A DNA stretch of 64,000 nt. Origin: Frankia umida. GTDB lineage: Bacteria > Actinomycetota > Actinomycetes > Frankiales > Frankiaceae. The DNA is taken from positions 186,001 through 250,000 of the forward strand of contig NZ_JALKFT010000007.1 of assembly GCF_023242945.1 (NCBI RefSeq), given 5' to 3'. Under the pieces are notes generated by a model. The model had not been told where the DNA came from and searched no databases. It saw only the letters and a list, made by a program, of their open reading frames with translations. Of the stretch, positions 26,180 to 33,798 are shown in pieces. Each line of letters opens with the position of its first letter. Positions within the stretch are counted from its first letter, which is position 1. The position numbers were made by a program, and so were the translations under genes.

Positions 26180-26341
26180 TCAGCGGCCGACGGTGAGGCC
26201 GATCGCGACGCCCACCGCGAGCCCGCCGATCGACAGGCCCAGGACCGAGAGCCCCCAGGCGTGGCGCAGCACCCGTGCGTTCTGGGAGATCCGCGTGTCC
26301 CGGAGGATGCGTACCTCGCGCAGCACCCGTACATCCCGCAT
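26180..26341 (-). CDS. Predicted 53-residue membrane microprotein with hexad repeats
   Basis: An open frame of 53 codons from ATG 26341 to TGA 26180, with GGGAG 7 bases before the ATG. The first 30 residues are built of about five six-residue units with the pattern R-[DE]-x-R-[VI]-L (for example RDVRVL, REVRIL), giving a strongly basic amphipathic stretch. Residues 31-51 form one hydrophobic helix with Gly/Ala small-residue spacing (GLSIGGLAVGVAIGL). It fills the gap between dnaE2 and the methyltransferase gene, on the same strand. No family is recognised. The ribosome site, tidy architecture and fit to the gap favour a real gene, but no comparison could be made. Confidence 0.6.
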   Translation of the reverse strand: MRDVRVLREVRILRDTRISQNARVLRHAWGLSVLGLSIGGLAVGVAIGLTVGR

Positions 26342-26432
26342 CGACGCACTCCCGCCTCGTCACCGACAGCACCCGGATGGCTGACTGATAGTGAGCGATA
26401 GTGACACAGTGCGCTGGCCGCCGACATCTGGA

Positions 26433-29400
26433 TCACCGGAAGTCCCGGGACTGGGGGGGAACGGAGACCGACAGCGGCCACATCCGCTCGGCGATCACGT
26501 TGACCACGCCCTGCGCCCGTTCGACGCGTCCTCGCACGACAAGGGCGGTCGCGGTCCGTGCCACCGTGCGGTGGCGGGTCCACAGGCCCGGCGAGCAGAT
26601 CACGTTCACCAGGCCGGTCTCGTCCTCCAGGCTGACGAAGGTGGTCCCGGCGGCGGTCGCGGGACGCTGCCGGTGGGTGACGACGCCGGCGACGAGCACC
26701 CGCCGGTCGGCGAGCACGGCCCGCAGGTCGACGGCGGTGGTCACTCCCCGGGCGGCGAGGCGTTCCCGCAGGAACCGGGTCGGGTAGCCGTCGGTGGTGA
26801 TCCCGGTCGCCCACAGGTCGGCCACCGACTCCTCGACCTCGGTCATCCCCGGCAGGTAGGGCGCGACCGCGCCGACGTCGGCGCCGAAGACCATGCCGTC
26901 GAGCCGGTCCGGCCGGGCCTGTGCCACCGCGCCCGCCGCCCACAGCGCCTCGCGGCGGGTCAGCCCGAAGCAGCCGAACGCGCCGGCGGTGGCCAGTGCC
27001 TCCAGCTGGTCGACGGGCACCCCGACCCGACGGACCAGATCGGCCATGTCCGCGTAGGGACCGTCGACCGCGCGACGTTCGACGATGCGCCGTGCGAGCG
27101 CCTCCCCGACCCGCCGGACCCCGGCGAGCCCCAGCCGGACCCGCGGTGGCTCCCCGGCCAGGCTCGCCCGCGCCGCCGAGGCGTTGAGGTCGGGTCGCAG
27201 CACTTCGACCCCGTGCCGGCGGGCGTCGGCGACGAGGCTCTGCGGCGAGTAGAAACCCATCGGTTGCGCGTTGAGCAGCGCGGCGCAGAACACCGCGGGG
27301 TAGTAGAGCTTCACCCAGGAGCTGGCGTACACGAGCAGCGCGAAACTCACCGAGTGACTCTCGGGAAACCCGAAGTTCGCGAAGGCGGACAGCTTGGCGT
27401 AAAGATCGTCCGCGAGTGCACCGGTGATGCCGCTGGCCGCCATTCCGGCGTAGAGCCGACCCCGTAGCCCTTCGATGCGCCGCGCGGACCGTCTGGCACT
27501 CATCGCCCGCCGCAGCTCGTCCGCCTCGGCCGGGGAGAATCCGGCGATGTCGATCGCCATCTGCATGAGCTGTTCCTGGAACAGCGGGACGCCGAGGGTC
27601 CTGGCCAGGCTGCGCCGCAGCAGCGGATGCGGGTAGGCCACCTCCTCGGTGCCGTCTCGCCGGCGAAGGTAGGGGTGCACCGAGCCGCCCTGGATCGGGC
27701 CGGGGCGAATCAGCGCGACCTCGATCACCAGGTCGTAGAACCGGCGGGGCCGCAGCCGGGGCAGCGTCGCCATCTGCGCGCGGCTCTCCACCTGGAACAC
27801 CCCGAGGGAGTCGGCCGCGCAGAGCATGTCGTAGACGGCGGGGTCCTCCGGTGGAATGGACGACAGGTCCAGGTCCCGCCCGTGATGATCGCGGATGAGG
27901 TCGAACGCCCCGTGCAGCATCGCGAGCATGCCGAGCCCGAGCAGGTCGAACTTGACCAGGCCGGCGGCCGCGCAGTCGTCCTTGTCCCACTGGATGACGG
28001 TGCGCCCGGGCATCCGGGCCCACTCGACCGGCACCACCTCGCCGACCGGCCGGTCACAGATCACCATGCCGCCGGAGTGGATGCCCAGATGTCGGGGGAA
28101 CCCCTGGAGCTGCTCGGACAGCCCGGTCACGGCGGAGGGGATGTCGTGTTCCCGCTCGGCGCCGCCCTGGGTGGGCAGGGACCACCGGTCCAGCTGACGG
28201 GACCAGGCGTCCTGCTGGCCGGCGGAGAACCCCAGGGCCCGGGCCACCTCCCGGACCGCCGACCGCGGCCGATAGGTGATCACGTTGGCGACCTGCGCGG
28301 CCCGGGAACGCCCGTAGCGCCGGTAGACGTACTGGATCACCTCCTCCCGCCGCCCGGACTCGATGTCCAGGTCGATGTCGGGCGGGCCGTCCCGTTCCGG
28401 GGCGAGGAACCGCTCGAAGAGCAGGCCGTAGGAGACCGCGTCGACCCCGGTGACACCGAGCGCGAAGCAGACCGCGGAGTTGGCCGCCGACCCCCGCCCC
28501 TGGCAGAGGATGCGGTGCCGTCGGCAGAACTCCACGATGTCGTGGACGACCAGGAAGTAGCCGGGGAAACCGAGCCGCTCGATCAGGGTCAGTTCGTGGG
28601 CGAGCTGCTCGTAGGCGCCGGCGACCCGTTCCCGACCGGGTGGACCGTAACGGCGCGCCGCGCCCTGCATGGTCAGCAGCCGTAGCCAGCTGGCCTCGGT
28701 GTGTCCTGGCGGGACGGGGAAGTCGGGCAGTTTCGGTGCGACCAGGTGCAGGTCGAAGGCGCAGGCCGCACCGAGGCGCGCGGCCTGTTCCACCGCGCCG
28801 GGGTACCGGGCGAACCGGGCTGCCATCTCCGCGCCCGAACGCAGATGCGCGGTGCCGGCCGCCGGCAGCCAGCCGTCCATCTCCTCGAGACTGCGCCGGG
28901 CCCGCACCGCGGCCATCGTCGCGGCGAGCCGGGCCGCGCCGGGCACCGCGTAGTGGACGTTGCCGGTGGCCACCAGAGGCAACCCCGCGGCCTGGGCGAG
29001 CTCGGCGAGGGCGTCGTTGCGATCCGACTCGTGTGGATGGCCGTGGTCGGTGATCTCCACAGCCACGTTCTCCCGGCCGAACAGGGCCACCAGTTCGGCC
29101 AGGGCGATGCCGGCCGCCGGTGGCCCGCCACGGGTGAGCGCCCGGGCGACCGTGCCCTTGCGGCAGCCGGTGAGCACCTGCCAGTGGCCACCGGCCGCCT
29201 GCGCGCACCGCTCGGGCCGGGCCACCAGCCGGCCTTTCTCCCCGCCGGCCAGGTGGGCGTCGGAGAGCAGACCGGACAGCCGCCGGTAGCCCTCGGGATC
29301 ACGTGCGAGGACGAGCAGATGATCCCCACCCGGGTCGGCCTGCCCGGCACGGGCGCCACTCGCGTCGAGGGAGATCTCCGCGCCGAACACGGTGGGCAGC

Positions 29401-29750
29401 CCCACCGCCCGGGCCGCCTCGGCGAACCGGACGACCCCGTAGAGCCCGTCGTGGTCGGTCAGCGCCAACGCGGTGAGCCCGAGCCGCACCGCCTCCTCCA
29501 CCAGATCCTCGGGCTGACTCGCCCCGTCGAGGAAGCTGAACGCGGAGTGACAGTGCAGCTCCGCGTAGGCCACCTGGGGACCAGCCGGGCCGGGCAGTCC
29601 CGTGCTCGGCGGCTGACAGGGCGTGCGTCGACGCGACCAGGCCGGGGCGTCCCCGCCGTCCGGCTCGACCAGCCGAGAGCCTGTCGCCGGCGGGCCACCG
29701 GGCGCCCCACGGCTCGGCTCGCGAAGGCCCGGTGCGCTGGGATCAGTCAT
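26433..29750 (-). CDS. dnaE2: Error-prone DNA polymerase DnaE2 (ImuC)
   Basis: C-family DNA polymerase acting in translesion synthesis and damage-induced mutagenesis together with ImuA' and ImuB. The 1,105-residue product has an N-terminal PHP domain (ELHCHSAFSFLDGAS, ALTDHDGLYG), the polymerase core with FCRRHRILCQGRGSAANS and the catalytic PDIDLDIE, FQEQLMQMAIDIAGF, helix-hairpin-helix elements and a C-terminal OB fold (LVAGVVTHRQRP). ATG at 29750 is preferred over an upstream frame start because GGAGG lies 6 bases before it; it overlaps the end of imuB by 8 bases. The N-terminal 55 residues are a Pro/Gly-rich extension. Expression is expected to be SOS controlled through the LexA box at 32.66 kb. 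Confidence 0.95.
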   Translation of the reverse strand: MTDPSAPGLREPSRGAPGGPPATGSRLVEPDGGDAPAWSRRRTPCQPPSTGLPGPAGPQVAYAELHCHSAFSFLDGASQPEDLVEEAVRLGLTALALTDHDGLYGVVRFAEAARAVGLPTVFGAEISLDASGARAGQADPGGDHLLVLARDPEGYRRLSGLLSDAHLAGGEKGRLVARPERCAQAAGGHWQVLTGCRKGTVARALTRGGPPAAGIALAELVALFGRENVAVEITDHGHPHESDRNDALAELAQAAGLPLVATGNVHYAVPGAARLAATMAAVRARRSLEEMDGWLPAAGTAHLRSGAEMAARFARYPGAVEQAARLGAACAFDLHLVAPKLPDFPVPPGHTEASWLRLLTMQGAARRYGPPGRERVAGAYEQLAHELTLIERLGFPGYFLVVHDIVEFCRRHRILCQGRGSAANSAVCFALGVTGVDAVSYGLLFERFLAPERDGPPDIDLDIESGRREEVIQYVYRRYGRSRAAQVANVITYRPRSAVREVARALGFSAGQQDAWSRQLDRWSLPTQGGAEREHDIPSAVTGLSEQLQGFPRHLGIHSGGMVICDRPVGEVVPVEWARMPGRTVIQWDKDDCAAAGLVKFDLLGLGMLAMLHGAFDLIRDHHGRDLDLSSIPPEDPAVYDMLCAADSLGVFQVESRAQMATLPRLRPRRFYDLVIEVALIRPGPIQGGSVHPYLRRRDGTEEVAYPHPLLRRSLARTLGVPLFQEQLMQMAIDIAGFSPAEADELRRAMSARRSARRIEGLRGRLYAGMAASGITGALADDLYAKLSAFANFGFPESHSVSFALLVYASSWVKLYYPAVFCAALLNAQPMGFYSPQSLVADARRHGVEVLRPDLNASAARASLAGEPPRVRLGLAGVRRVGEALARRIVERRAVDGPYADMADLVRRVGVPVDQLEALATAGAFGCFGLTRREALWAAGAVAQARPDRLDGMVFGADVGAVAPYLPGMTEVEESVADLWATGITTDGYPTRFLRERLAARGVTTAVDLRAVLADRRVLVAGVVTHRQRPATAAGTTFVSLEDETGLVNVICSPGLWTRHRTVARTATALVVRGRVERAQGVVNVIAERMWPLSVSVPPQSRDFR

Positions 29751-31365
29751 AGGAGGCCTCCACCCACCATCGGCCGCCCACCAGGGCGAGCAGGTATCCA
29801 CCGCCGTCCGCCACGCGCAGCTGGAAGCGGGCCCGGCGCCGCGCCCCCGACTCCCACCACCGTTCGTCGACCGGCCAGGGCCCGGCCCAGCCGGTGACCG
29901 CCCGGGGTTGTTCCGCCCCGATCGTCAGCCGCGCGGGAGGTGCCGTCACCGTGCAGCGGCCGCTGACCCGCACCCGCTCGCCGGCCTCGTCCAGCACGTC
30001 GGCCGCGAGCGCGGGGCGGTGCACCAGGGTCGGGGCGGGCGCCGGAAGCGTCCCGGGCCACGGCCGATCCAGGCCAGCGGCCGCCCGGGGCTCCCCCCAG
30101 GGGACCAGCCGAATCCGGTCGGCGGGGTCACGCCCGCCCTCGACGACCGCGGTGAGCACCGCCTGCGGGCCGAGCAGCCCCTGCACCCGGGTGAGGGCGC
30201 GCGCGACGCGGGCCGCGGCCGCGCCCGGCTCCCCCCACAGACCGAGTTGGCGACCCTCGGCTGGCACCAGCCCCACCGGTTCGATCCGCAGCCGCACCAG
30301 CCCCGCCTGGATCGCCACCTGACCCTCAGACACCGATCCAGGTGGCGCGGACAGGGCCGTGCTGGTCAGCCAGCCGTCGAGCTGCCAGCGGACCCGGTCG
30401 GTGGTGGCCACGGCGGACAGTGGGCCGTCGTGGCGCCAGATCCGCGTGTGCCGTCCGCCGCGGTCGGTCTCCGCCTCGATCTGGATGCCGGTGCAGGCGA
30501 GCCCGGCGGCGCGCAGTAGTTCGTGGACCTCCTCGGCGAGGCGGCGGGCGGCGAAGGCGGCCTGCTCGACCTGGCCCTCCGGAGGGTCGAAGGCGATGGC
30601 GACCCCGAGGTCGACGGGCTGCTCCCGGGGTGTGACGGCCCGGGGATCGGCGCCGCGGGCGAGGGTGTGCGCCCACGAGCCGGCCGGACCGAACCGCTCA
30701 GCGACGTCGGCGGCGGGCAGCGCCGCGAAGCTGCCCAGCGTCTCCAGACCAAGTCGGCGCAGAAGATCGACGAGATCAGCGTCGCCCAGCAGCTCCACGG
30801 GCAGCGGGGCGAGCAGGGCCGGGGTGCCACCGGGCACGACGATGGCATCGGTACGCGCGGCGATCTCCGCCGCGAACGGCCCGTCAGCCACGCCGATCCC
30901 GACCTCGGCTCCGACGCCGATCTCGGCCCCGGCCTCCGTCGGTGTGCCCGGCCCGGGCCCGGCGGCCCGGCTGACGACGGCCGGCCAGGCCGCGGCCAGG
31001 GCCCGGCGGACCTGCTCGACCGCGGCCCGGTCTCCCCCGAAGTACCGGGCGGCGCCACGAGCCGGGACGACACAGGTACCGGCCGCACGCACCTCCACAC
31101 CGGGGATCACCGTTTCGACGACGCCCACCACGGGTTCGAAGACACGAGCGGCGCGACCCGGGTCCTGCGCCACAATGGTGATCTCCGGGCAGCGGGCCTG
31201 GGCCTCCCGGCGCCGCTGCCCCGGCCGGACGCCCAGCCGCCGGGCGGCCGGCGTCGCCGCCACGATCCGCCCGCTGGCCAGCACCGCGGCGGGCACCCCC
31301 GCCGCGAATCCAGCGGCCACGACCGGCCAGTGCGGATAGTGCACGGCCAGCATCCGCACCGGCAT
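29743..31365 (-). CDS. imuB: ImuB, inactive Y-family polymerase-like mutasome hub
   Basis: Y-family polymerase fold without catalytic activity that bridges DnaE2, ImuA' and the beta clamp. The N-terminus MLAVHYPHWPVVAAG has His where active Y-family enzymes carry the first catalytic Asp, as expected for ImuB. Later segments include the helix-hairpin-helix region (LLRRLGLETLGSFAALP) and a clamp-binding-like motif RQLGLWG about three quarters along. The 540-residue product starts at ATG 31365, which overlaps the imuA' stop (TGATG); a longer upstream frame over imuA' is rejected. It overlaps dnaE2 by 8 bases, so all three are coupled. Confidence 0.92.
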   Translation of the reverse strand: MPVRMLAVHYPHWPVVAAGFAAGVPAAVLASGRIVAATPAARRLGVRPGQRRREAQARCPEITIVAQDPGRAARVFEPVVGVVETVIPGVEVRAAGTCVVPARGAARYFGGDRAAVEQVRRALAAAWPAVVSRAAGPGPGTPTEAGAEIGVGAEVGIGVADGPFAAEIAARTDAIVVPGGTPALLAPLPVELLGDADLVDLLRRLGLETLGSFAALPAADVAERFGPAGSWAHTLARGADPRAVTPREQPVDLGVAIAFDPPEGQVEQAAFAARRLAEEVHELLRAAGLACTGIQIEAETDRGGRHTRIWRHDGPLSAVATTDRVRWQLDGWLTSTALSAPPGSVSEGQVAIQAGLVRLRIEPVGLVPAEGRQLGLWGEPGAAAARVARALTRVQGLLGPQAVLTAVVEGGRDPADRIRLVPWGEPRAAAGLDRPWPGTLPAPAPTLVHRPALAADVLDEAGERVRVSGRCTVTAPPARLTIGAEQPRAVTGWAGPWPVDERWWESGARRRARFQLRVADGGGYLLALVGGRWWVEASYD

Positions 31366-32063
31366 CAGGCCACCCCCGCCGGGCGCAGCGGCACCGCCGC
31401 GGCGCGCTCCACACCGGGGGGCCCGGCCTCGGCCAGGCCGGTGCCCGCCAGCCAGCCGCGGCAGGGACGACGGGCCGCGCCGCGCCCGGATACCTCCACC
31501 AGCAGGTGGCCCATCCGCAGGTGGCCGTGCCCGGCGCCGACGCCCTCCCACCGTCGCTCGAGCACGACCAGGCGCAGGTCAGCCCCTTCCCAGGCCCCGA
31601 CAGCGACCAGGACCGCCCCACGTTCGCGGGCCCGGGCCATCAACCGCCCGCCGGCCGCCCCGGGCGCGGCCGGCGGGCGGACCACCACGACATCCATCGC
31701 GTCGAGCAGCGCGGCCACGACCACCGGCCAACGCGGCCCTGGCGCCGGTACGAGGGCGAGCCGCTCCAGCGCGATCCCCGACTCGGCCGCTGCGAGCAGA
31801 CCGAGTTCGGCGAAGCCCACCACCGCGCACCACCCACCCGCCTGGGAGGGGCCGCGCAGCAACGTCAGCACCAGAGACGCGGAGCCGGTGACCGTGACCG
31901 TCGTCCCTCGACGCAACCCCTCCTCGGGGAGCAGAGCGGCCAGAGCGGGCACCGTCGGCACCAGCCGCTCACCGGCCGGCCCGGCCCGTCGCGCCGGAAT
32001 CCGGGTGATCTCCCGCAGGACGGTGAGATTCTGCGGGGCGGCCCGCGCCGCCGGGGCAACCAC
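31365..32063 (-). CDS. imuA': ImuA' RecA-like mutasome protein
   Basis: Actinobacterial ImuA' is a degenerate RecA/SulA-like protein required with ImuB and DnaE2 for induced mutagenesis. The 232-residue product has RecA-core-like strands (GLRRGTTVTVTGSASLVLTLL, WCAVVGFAELGLLAAAESGI, DVVVVRPP) but the P-loop lysine is missing (TGSASL instead of GK[ST]), as in other ImuA'-type proteins. GTG at 32063 follows the HEPN gene by 6 bases and the stop overlaps the imuB start. Assignment rests mainly on context plus these weak features. Confidence 0.82.
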   Translation of the reverse strand: MVAPAARAAPQNLTVLREITRIPARRAGPAGERLVPTVPALAALLPEEGLRRGTTVTVTGSASLVLTLLRGPSQAGGWCAVVGFAELGLLAAAESGIALERLALVPAPGPRWPVVVAALLDAMDVVVVRPPAAPGAAGGRLMARARERGAVLVAVGAWEGADLRLVVLERRWEGVGAGHGHLRMGHLLVEVSGRGAARRPCRGWLAGTGLAEAGPPGVERAAAVPLRPAGVA

Positions 32064-32069
32064 GGCCGG

Positions 32070-32645
32070 CTACGCCCGCGCCGCCGGCCCGCTACCGGCC
32101 AGCACCGGTTGGGAGGGCAGCCCCAGCTCCTGCTCCACCGCGCCGAGAAACAGGTGGACCTGACGGATCAGGTCGTCGGCCTCCCGGCGACCCACCACGT
32201 TCAACCCGGCCTCGGCCGCGGCCCGGCGCCTGGCGCCCGCCGCGAAGAAGTCAGCCCATTCGGCCAGCTCGGGAGCCACCCGCACGAGGAGGCACCAGGC
32301 GCTCAGCGGCCGGCCACGCCGCCCCGGCCGGGGCCGCGCCCGATCGGCCAGCACCGCCGCGGCCGCCCGCAGGGCGGCCAGGTGGGCCTGGGCGTACCGC
32401 TGCGGGATACAGGTGGCGTACTCGGCCTCGTCGAGGCCGTGGCGGGCCGCGGCGAGCAGCTCGTCCCGAGAGCGGTGCGGAAGCCCGGCGGCAGGCAGCA
32501 GGGCACGCTCGGGCGCCCCGCCGGCTGGGGACGCCGCGGCGCGCACAGCCTGCGCCCGGACGCCCTCGCCGCCGGGGCCGGCCCCGAAGGACCGACCTGA
32601 CACCCCGCCCGGATTTCCACGTGGATCGCCGTGTGGTGTCGACAT
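32070..32645 (-). CDS. SAV_6107-family HEPN-domain protein
   Basis: First gene of the mutasome operon. The 191-residue product has a disordered Gly/Pro-rich first 55 residues, then helical HEPN-like sequence (SRDELLAAARHGLDEAEYA..., AHLAALRAAAAVL) resembling actinobacterial SAV_6107-type proteins commonly next to dnaE2. A possible HEPN motif R-x4-H is present as R83-YAQA-H88. HEPN domains include RNases and toxins, but the role of this group is unknown. ATG at 32645 is chosen because GGGGAGG precedes it by about 5 bases; the next upstream ATG (32669) lies inside the LexA box and so probably ahead of or at the transcript start. Confidence 0.75.
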   Translation of the reverse strand: MSTPHGDPRGNPGGVSGRSFGAGPGGEGVRAQAVRAAASPAGGAPERALLPAAGLPHRSRDELLAAARHGLDEAEYATCIPQRYAQAHLAALRAAAAVLADRARPRPGRRGRPLSAWCLLVRVAPELAEWADFFAAGARRRAAAEAGLNVVGRREADDLIRQVHLFLGAVEQELGLPSQPVLAGSGPAARA

Positions 32646-32661
32646 GACGCCCTCCCCGAAG

Positions 32662-32677
32662 TCGAACATGGGTTCGA
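32662..32677 (-). promoter_or_regulatory. LexA (SOS) box of the mutasome operon
   Basis: The 16-bp perfect palindrome TCGAACATGGGTTCGA contains CGAAC-N4-GTTCG, the established LexA-binding consensus of Gram-positive/actinobacterial bacteria. It lies 18 bp before the HEPN gene start and directly downstream of a -35/-10 pair, so it would overlap the transcription start and block it when LexA is bound. Confidence 0.88.
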
Positions 32678-32686
32678 ATACGGGAA

Positions 32687-32715
32687 AAGGTAGCCTCCGC
32701 CGACCGGCCCGTCAA
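32687..32715 (-). promoter_or_regulatory. Putative sigma-70-type promoter of the mutasome operon
   Basis: On the minus strand TTGACG (32715-32710) is followed after exactly 17 bp by TACCTT (32692-32687), good matches to -35 and -10 elements of the principal actinobacterial sigma factor. The predicted start of transcription near 32680 is at the edge of the LexA box. The -35 overlaps the stop codon of the upstream gene. Confidence 0.7.
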
Positions 32716-33368
32716 ACACCCAGGTGGCGAACGCCTGAGCGAATGTCGACGGACGGGGTAGGCCACACTTCCAGCAACCGCACGAACCAGCTGAGCACCA
32801 GGAGCGCTACCAGGTCGGGCAGCCAGCCCCGCCGTGGGTCCGGGAGATCCCCCCGACCGGTATCCCCCGAACCCACCCGCGCCGACCCGGCCAGCTCGAG
32901 CGCGGCGAAGACGAGTGCCGTGCCGTCCATGGCGAACCGGACGATGCTGGCGTCCCGGTAGCCCACCAGGCCGCTCTCGAAGACGCCGCGGGTCGGCTGG
33001 AGCCAGCGCAGCGTCGTCCCGTCGGCCAGCAGCACCCGTCCGCCGACCCGCGCCGGGGTGAAGGCGGCCACCGGGTCACGCCCCATCGGCTCGACCAACC
33101 GCACCCCCCGTCCGTCCAGGTCACGCTCGAGCACGAAGGGACGTCCCGCGGCCATCAGTTCGACCCGGTCGCGCTCGTCCCAGTCGGCGAGCACGCCGGC
33201 CTCGTCCGCCTCGAACCACACCTGCCGGACCGCCCGGTTCCCGCCTGGGACGTTGCGCAGCACCAGCTCGTGCGGCAGGCCACCGGCCCGCCGGGGCAGC
33301 ACGCCCACCGGATCATGCTCCGGGGCTCCCGTCGTCGCCCTCGGCGTCGTGCTCCTTGTCGTGGTCAT
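32712..33368 (-). CDS. Hypothetical protein
   Basis: 218 residues, not recognised. The sequence alternates short beta-like segments (HELVLRNVPGGNRAVRQVWF, RPFVLERDLDGRGVRLVEP, SIVRFAMDGTALVFAALEL) and ends with a hydrophobic helix (LPDLVALLVLSWFVRLLEVW) that could be a membrane or amphipathic anchor. A scramblase/LURP-like beta-barrel is conceivable from the strand pattern but cannot be shown. ATG at 33368 begins the frame. The stop abuts the mutasome promoter. Inverted GTTGA heptads 90-120 bases upstream may place it under the adjacent SARP regulator. Confidence 0.65.
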   Translation of the reverse strand: MTTTRSTTPRATTGAPEHDPVGVLPRRAGGLPHELVLRNVPGGNRAVRQVWFEADEAGVLADWDERDRVELMAAGRPFVLERDLDGRGVRLVEPMGRDPVAAFTPARVGGRVLLADGTTLRWLQPTRGVFESGLVGYRDASIVRFAMDGTALVFAALELAGSARVGSGDTGRGDLPDPRRGWLPDLVALLVLSWFVRLLEVWPTPSVDIRSGVRHLGV

Positions 33369-33460
33369 CTGTGCGTCTCACCTCCGCGGCAGGACCGGCC
33401 TCCCGGTCACCCGTCGCCCGTCGTTCGTCGATGTCGTCCGACTCAGTGCACCTCCGGGGG

Positions 33461-33513
33461 ATCAACAGACCGTTCCCCCCACCTCAACCACAAGGGTTGA
33501 CACTCTGTTGATC
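33461..33513. promoter_or_regulatory. Putative SARP operator between the hypothetical gene and the SARP gene
   Basis: On the plus strand GTTGACA (33496-33502) and GTTGATC (33507-33513) are direct heptads spaced 11 bp with a CTCT spacer. On the minus strand GTTGAGG (from 33488) and GTTGATC (from 33466) are spaced 22 bp. SARP regulators bind heptad direct repeats with 11-bp spacing, so this is a candidate autoregulatory and divergent operator. The rest of the 430-bp gap (33369-33798) shows no gene; an ATAAT stretch near 33576 is the only -10-like sequence noted. Confidence 0.6.
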
Positions 33514-33798
33514 GAAGACGGCGACGACAGCGGTGCAGCGACCGGCGGATGCTCGCGAACCCGCAAGCGGAGACCGGATAATCCGTGGTCAGAGCACCGC
33601 GCACGCTCCTCGATCGCACGCTCGTGACCACCCAGGGCACGCTCGCGCGACGGCGGTGACGCGCAGGTGACACCGGTCAGGTCGAATCGGTGGTTGCCGG
33701 CTCGCCCCCTCACGGCGCACGCTGCGGTGGACACTCATCGCTCGGCGTCGCAGGTGATCTCCGGTCGACGCCAGGAGCGGACTGGACGAGAGGACCCG

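Noticed and set aside
26107..28023. 638-codon minus-strand frame overlapping dnaE2
   Set aside because: Out-of-frame shadow of dnaE2; the dnaE2 frame carries the catalytic motifs.
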